Positions 7,120 through 10,209 of a DNA stretch of 10,209 nucleotides are shown piece by piece (positions within the stretch are counted from its first letter, which is position 1; the number at the start of each line of letters is the position of its first letter). Source of the stretch: Desulfobulbaceae bacterium (GTDB lineage Bacteria > Desulfobacterota > Desulfobulbia > Desulfobulbales > DAOVSZ01); contig DAOVSZ010000070.1 in assembly GCA_030627725.1 (NCBI GenBank), positions 1 through 10,209 on the forward strand, read 5' to 3'. A model generated the notes under the pieces. The model was not told the DNA's origin, did not search any database, and saw only the letters and a program-made list of their open reading frames with translations. A program made the position numbers and the translations under genes.

Positions 7120-8189
7120 CAGCTGATGTCCTCTGTTTTTCTGAAAAAACGTTTTACCTTGTCGAGGTAATGGAGCCGCAAAAGTCCGTCCGGCGCAAAC
7201 AGCATGATCAGAATAAGAATGGCGCCGAAAACCGCATCGTCATAACTCCCGAACATCCCGCGTAAGGAAAGAAAGCTTAAACCAACCGCCATGACAAGCG
7301 CACCCCAGAGGCTTGCCATGCCGCCGATCGCAACAATGGCCACATAGCGGACCGATTTCATGACCCCGGCTTCAGATGGCCCGATACCGCCGTTATAGTG
7401 GGTCAGAAAGATGCCGGCAATGGATGCGAACACGGCGCTGATGACAAAGATATTGAGCTTGTACCCGGCCGTGTCGACACCCATTGCATCAGCCGCATCC
7501 TCTGCCCCGTGAATGGCGCGAAGGGCGCGGCCGACCCTGGAGTGAATCAGGTTTAAGAGAAGAACAAGACCGATGGTGACCAGGGTCCAGGCAATGTAGT
7601 AGTTTTGTATGCGTGCATCAAAATCACCGTTGACGGATACCCCCGGCAGGACGTTAAAACCGGGCACTTCGGAGATGCCGTCCGCTTCTCCGAAGAATTC
7701 CGTGGCCAGGACGATCCGATAGATGATGATGCCGAAGCCCAGGGTGGCCATGGCCAGATAGTGGCCTTTGAGCTTCAGGACTGGAATCCCGATCGCAAAA
7801 GCAATGATGATGGTAACGATGATTGCAATAACACAGGCGGCCCACGGATGAAAGTTGAGCAGAATATCGCCGAACATATCCTCTGTTGTCATGAGCAGGT
7901 GGAATTTGTCAAAAAAACGGAGAACGGCATGGTCTTTAACAGGGGTAAAATTGAAGGTAGTTAGAGCGGCTGATGTATACCCGCCAATGGCAAAAAATCC
8001 GGCATGGCCGAGTGAAATCTGGCCGGCATACCCCATGACCAGGCAGAGCCCGGTGACCAGCAGGGCATAATAGGCGCTCATGGTGAGCTGTGTCAGATAA
8101 AAGGGGGTCTCGGTATAGTGGGTCGTAAGCTGGATCGCAACCACTGCCAGCAGGAGAATCGGGATGGGGATGTATTTTTTCAGACCCAT
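7119..8189 (-). CDS. livM: Branched-chain amino acid ABC transporter permease LivM
   Basis: This 356-residue inner-membrane protein forms half of the translocation channel with LivH. It has many hydrophobic segments, including about 8-22, 37-53, 117-136, 143-162, 198-215, 245-264, 282-306 and 318-333. The family hallmark GYAGQISLGHAGFFAIGGYTS lies at about 53-73, and the cytoplasmic coupling region GRALRAIHGAEDAADAMG at 220-237. A roughly 35-residue polar insert (about 80-115, with VKDHAVLRFFDKFHLL) separates two early membrane segments; it is probably periplasmic and looks longer than in many LivM proteins. AAGGAG lies just before the ATG, and the start shares one base with the livH stop, indicating coupled translation. 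Confidence 0.94.
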   Translation of the reverse strand: MGLKKYIPIPILLLAVVAIQLTTHYTETPFYLTQLTMSAYYALLVTGLCLVMGYAGQISLGHAGFFAIGGYTSAALTTFNFTPVKDHAVLRFFDKFHLLMTTEDMFGDILLNFHPWAACVIAIIVTIIIAFAIGIPVLKLKGHYLAMATLGFGIIIYRIVLATEFFGEADGISEVPGFNVLPGVSVNGDFDARIQNYYIAWTLVTIGLVLLLNLIHSRVGRALRAIHGAEDAADAMGVDTAGYKLNIFVISAVFASIAGIFLTHYNGGIGPSEAGVMKSVRYVAIVAIGGMASLWGALVMAVGLSFLSLRGMFGSYDDAVFGAILILIMLFAPDGLLRLHYLDKVKRFFRKTEDIS

Positions 8190-9079
8190 CAGAACTCCTT
8201 CAATCCCGCGGCCTCTTTACTGCCAAAGAGCCCGTGGGGTCTGACAAAGAGGATAATAAGCAGGATGCTGATGGAGATTGCGTCCTGAAAGGCGAGCGGC
8301 AGGACACTGACGCTGAAGGCCTCGATAATCCCCAACAGAAGTCCGGCTGCAACCGCTGCCATGCTGTTGCCGAGACCGCCCAGGATGGCGACTGTAAACC
8401 CCTTGATCGCGAGATTCGTGCCGCCGTCGTACTGGGTATAGGTGATCGGCGACATGACGCAGCCGGCAAGAGCGCCGATACCGGCGCTCAGCATGAAGGA
8501 GAATGTGACCATGTTTCTGGTGTTGATCCCGCAGAGGGTGGCCGCGGTCCTGTTGGCGGAGCAGGCACGCATCTCCTGGCCGAGAGAGGTGAATTTGAAA
8601 AAGAAACTCAAACACGCCACTATGAGGGAACAGATCCCGATCACCCAGAGGACCTGCGGTGAGATATTGGTGCCGAAAATACTGATGGATGTTATCTCGT
8701 TCCCGACGAAATAAGGCAGGGCGCGGACTGATTCGCCCCAGATGTGCAGCGCTGCTTCACGAATCAGTATGGAAATGCCGATGGTGATGATGATCAGCCT
8801 GAGGACGGACGGATGGTCCAGCCATCGGATAAAGATAATCTCGATAAGGGCGCCGATAATCATCGTCGCGCACACGGCAAGAGTGATTGCAAGAGGAAGG
8901 GGAAGATGTGGGTTGAGTGAGATTGCAATCATCCCCCCCAGCATGACGAACTCGCCTTGGGCAAAGTTGATGATGCCGGTGGTGTTGTAAATGATATTAA
9001 ATCCGATTGCCACAATGGCGTAGATGATGCCATAACTGATTCCGGCAAACAGATATTGAAGGAATAGTTCTGAAGACAT
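8189..9079 (-). CDS. livH: Branched-chain amino acid ABC transporter permease LivH
   Basis: This 296-residue inner-membrane permease is the partner of LivM. It shows the family N-terminal pattern YGIIYAIVAIGFNIIYNTTGIINFAQGEF in residues 16-44, hydrophobic segments across most of the length, and the coupling loop GQEMRACSANRTAATLCGI (167-185). It ends in a conserved RPHGLFG (280-286). The length is normal. The ATG is the only one available that gives the usual N-terminus, but I see no Shine-Dalgarno before it; the leader is AT-rich and follows the livK terminator stem. Translation may be weak or need other signals, which would fit lower production of permease than of binding protein. Confidence 0.94.
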   Translation of the reverse strand: MSSELFLQYLFAGISYGIIYAIVAIGFNIIYNTTGIINFAQGEFVMLGGMIAISLNPHLPLPLAITLAVCATMIIGALIEIIFIRWLDHPSVLRLIIITIGISILIREAALHIWGESVRALPYFVGNEITSISIFGTNISPQVLWVIGICSLIVACLSFFFKFTSLGQEMRACSANRTAATLCGINTRNMVTFSFMLSAGIGALAGCVMSPITYTQYDGGTNLAIKGFTVAILGGLGNSMAAVAAGLLLGIIEAFSVSVLPLAFQDAISISILLIILFVRPHGLFGSKEAAGLKEF

Positions 9080-9107
9080 GTATAGTTGATGAAAACAGTA
9101 AGTTAAA

Positions 9108-9139
9108 CAGCGGCGGCAGAGATCTCTCTGCCGCCGCTG
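9108..9139 (-). terminator. Strong stem-loop terminator or attenuator between livK and livH
   Basis: A perfect 15-base inverted repeat with a 2-base centre (CAGCGGCGGCAGAGA at 9108-9122, its complement at 9125-9139) lies 26 bases past the livK stop. On the minus strand it is followed by a T-rich stretch (TTTAACTTACTGTTTT), as expected for an intrinsic terminator. The liv permease genes continue in the same direction 28 bases later. It therefore probably ends most transcripts after livK and protects their 3' ends, while some read through. Confidence 0.85.
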
Positions 9140-9165
9140 ATGTTATTGAGAAGAATATGGCGTAT

Positions 9166-10209
9166 CTAATTTGAGTACAGGACAAATTTGCCGTCTTTAA
9201 CGGTCACCATGGCGAATGCGTCAAGGCTGAGTCCGTTATGGTCGGTGGGTGAGAAGTTGAAGACCCCGCCGGTGCCGACAAAACCTTTCATGTTTTCAAT
9301 AGCATCCCGCACCTTTTCTTTGTCAGGACCGACTTCTTCAATGGCGCGGCAGAGGATCTTGAATGCGTCATAGGCGTGGCCGCCGAATGTGCTTGCCTCT
9401 TCGTTGAATTTCTCTTTGTAATTTTTCTTGTATTTCTCCAAGACAGCTTTCTGGGGATTGTCATCCGTCAGGATGTCGGAGACCAGCAGTCTGCCTGCAG
9501 GAAAGATGATGCCCTCAGCGGCAGCGCCGCCGGCTTCCACATATTTGATATTGCCGAACCCGTGGCTCTGGTAGAGCGGCACATCCCAGCCGGCCTGACG
9601 CATATTCTTGGCAAGGATTCCCTGTGCCGGAACGATGGACCAGTTGACCACCGCCTGGATGTTCTTAAGGGCCTTTATCTTGGCGACAACAGCAGTAAGG
9701 TCGGTGGATTTCTTGTCATAGGTTTCCGCAATCACAACCGTGATGCCGAACTCAGCAGCGGATTTCTTGAGCTGCATCTTGCCTGCCTTGCCAAAGCCGG
9801 TGTTGCCGGTCAGCACTGCAACCTTGGTGATTCCCTTGGCCTTCATGTCCCCGTAGATTTTCTGGACCGCGTGGCTGTCCTTCTGCGGGGTCTTGAAGAC
9901 ATATTTTGCAACCGGGTTGACGATTAATTCTGCGGCAGCGCAGGAGATAAGAGGAGTTTTCCCTTTTTCGCAGATTTTTTTGATCTTGAGCGTCTCGCCG
10001 CTGGTGGAAGGACCTAGGATGGCAAAGACCTTGTCCTCTTCAATAAGCTGCTTTGCAAAGGAGATCGCCTTTTCCGGGTTGGCGCCTGAATCCTTGATGA
10101 TCAGTTCGATCTTGTTGCCGTTAATGCCGCCCTTGGCATTGATCTCATCCGTCAGCATTTCAAGGGTCCTGGCCTCAGGACCGCCAAGAAAAGACGCTCC
10201 GCCGGTGAC
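9166..10209 (-). CDS. livK: Branched-chain amino acid-type periplasmic binding protein LivK (N-terminus outside window)
   Basis: The frame is open from the TAG at 9166 to the window edge: 347 residues, without the true start. It should not be read as starting at the internal ATG at 10158, because the preceding VTGGASFLGGPEARTLE is part of the family fold. Compared with the usual 370-400 residues, the signal peptide and first strand are missing. The protein would be periplasmic and deliver substrate to LivHM. The type I binding fold is seen in MLTDEINAKGGINGNKIELI, then FAKQLIEEDKVFAILGPSTSGET (ligand-contacting Ser/Thr region), PLISCAAAE, GFGKAGKMQLKKSAAEFGI and GHAYDAFKILCRAIEE. The ligand is not certain. 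Linkage to paaK makes aromatic amino acids or aryl acids possible as well as Leu/Ile/Val. It is the first visible gene of the operon; its promoter lies outside. Confidence 0.94.
   Translation of the reverse strand, partial: VTGGASFLGGPEARTLEMLTDEINAKGGINGNKIELIIKDSGANPEKAISFAKQLIEEDKVFAILGPSTSGETLKIKKICEKGKTPLISCAAAELIVNPVAKYVFKTPQKDSHAVQKIYGDMKAKGITKVAVLTGNTGFGKAGKMQLKKSAAEFGITVVIAETYDKKSTDLTAVVAKIKALKNIQAVVNWSIVPAQGILAKNMRQAGWDVPLYQSHGFGNIKYVEAGGAAAEGIIFPAGRLLVSDILTDDNPQKAVLEKYKKNYKEKFNEEASTFGGHAYDAFKILCRAIEEVGPDKEKVRDAIENMKGFVGTGGVFNFSPTDHNGLSLDAFAMVTVKDGKFVLYSN

Noticed and set aside
9376..9927. 183-residue plus-strand open frame
   Set aside because: It is antisense to livK, whose frame is well conserved, and resembles no known family.
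9166..10158. livK as a complete gene starting at 10158
   Set aside because: The same frame continues upstream to the window edge with conserved binding-protein sequence (VTGGASFLGGPE), so the ATG is internal.

Overview
The window looks like a chromosomal segment from a Gram-negative, probably anaerobic bacterium of the Desulfobacterota (deltaproteobacterial) type. This is an inference. It rests on a phenylacetate-CoA ligase attached to a branched-chain amino acid (Liv/HAAT-type) ABC transporter operon, on a textbook sigma-54 promoter, and on the general protein style. No rRNA, tRNA, CRISPR array, transposase or phage gene was seen.

Left (1-1929, minus strand): the 5' part of tex, encoding the conserved RNA-binding transcription accessory protein. 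It runs off the window just as its C-terminal S1 domain begins. A 470-base divergent intergenic region (1930-2399) follows. It carries a near-consensus sigma-54 (-24/-12) promoter facing right, two palindromic sites upstream of it in the usual activator range, and a small possible leader ORF overlapping the next start.

Middle (2400-4175, plus strand): one gene for a protein with nine TPR repeats joined to a SAM-dependent methyltransferase domain (COG4976-like). Its first codons contain an 18-base tandem duplication. By eye this gene and its upstream region are more AT-rich than the flanking genes.

Right (4230-10209, minus strand): a transporter and ligase operon, transcribed right to left as livK (5' end missing), livH, livM, livG, livF and then paaK. 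A strong stem-loop terminator separates the binding-protein gene from the permease genes. livH/livM/livG/livF are joined by 1-8 base overlaps. A degenerate 9-base repeat array arranged as an inverted pair fills the livF-paaK gap. Together the operon would capture a branched-chain or aromatic amino acid (or related acid) in the periplasm, import it with ATP, and supply or recycle an aryl-acetic acid as its CoA thioester.

No wholly new multi-gene system is evident. The most unusual parts are the sigma-54-controlled TPR-methyltransferase with its duplicated, dual-frame N-terminus, and the inverted 9-base repeat array inside the liv-paaK operon.
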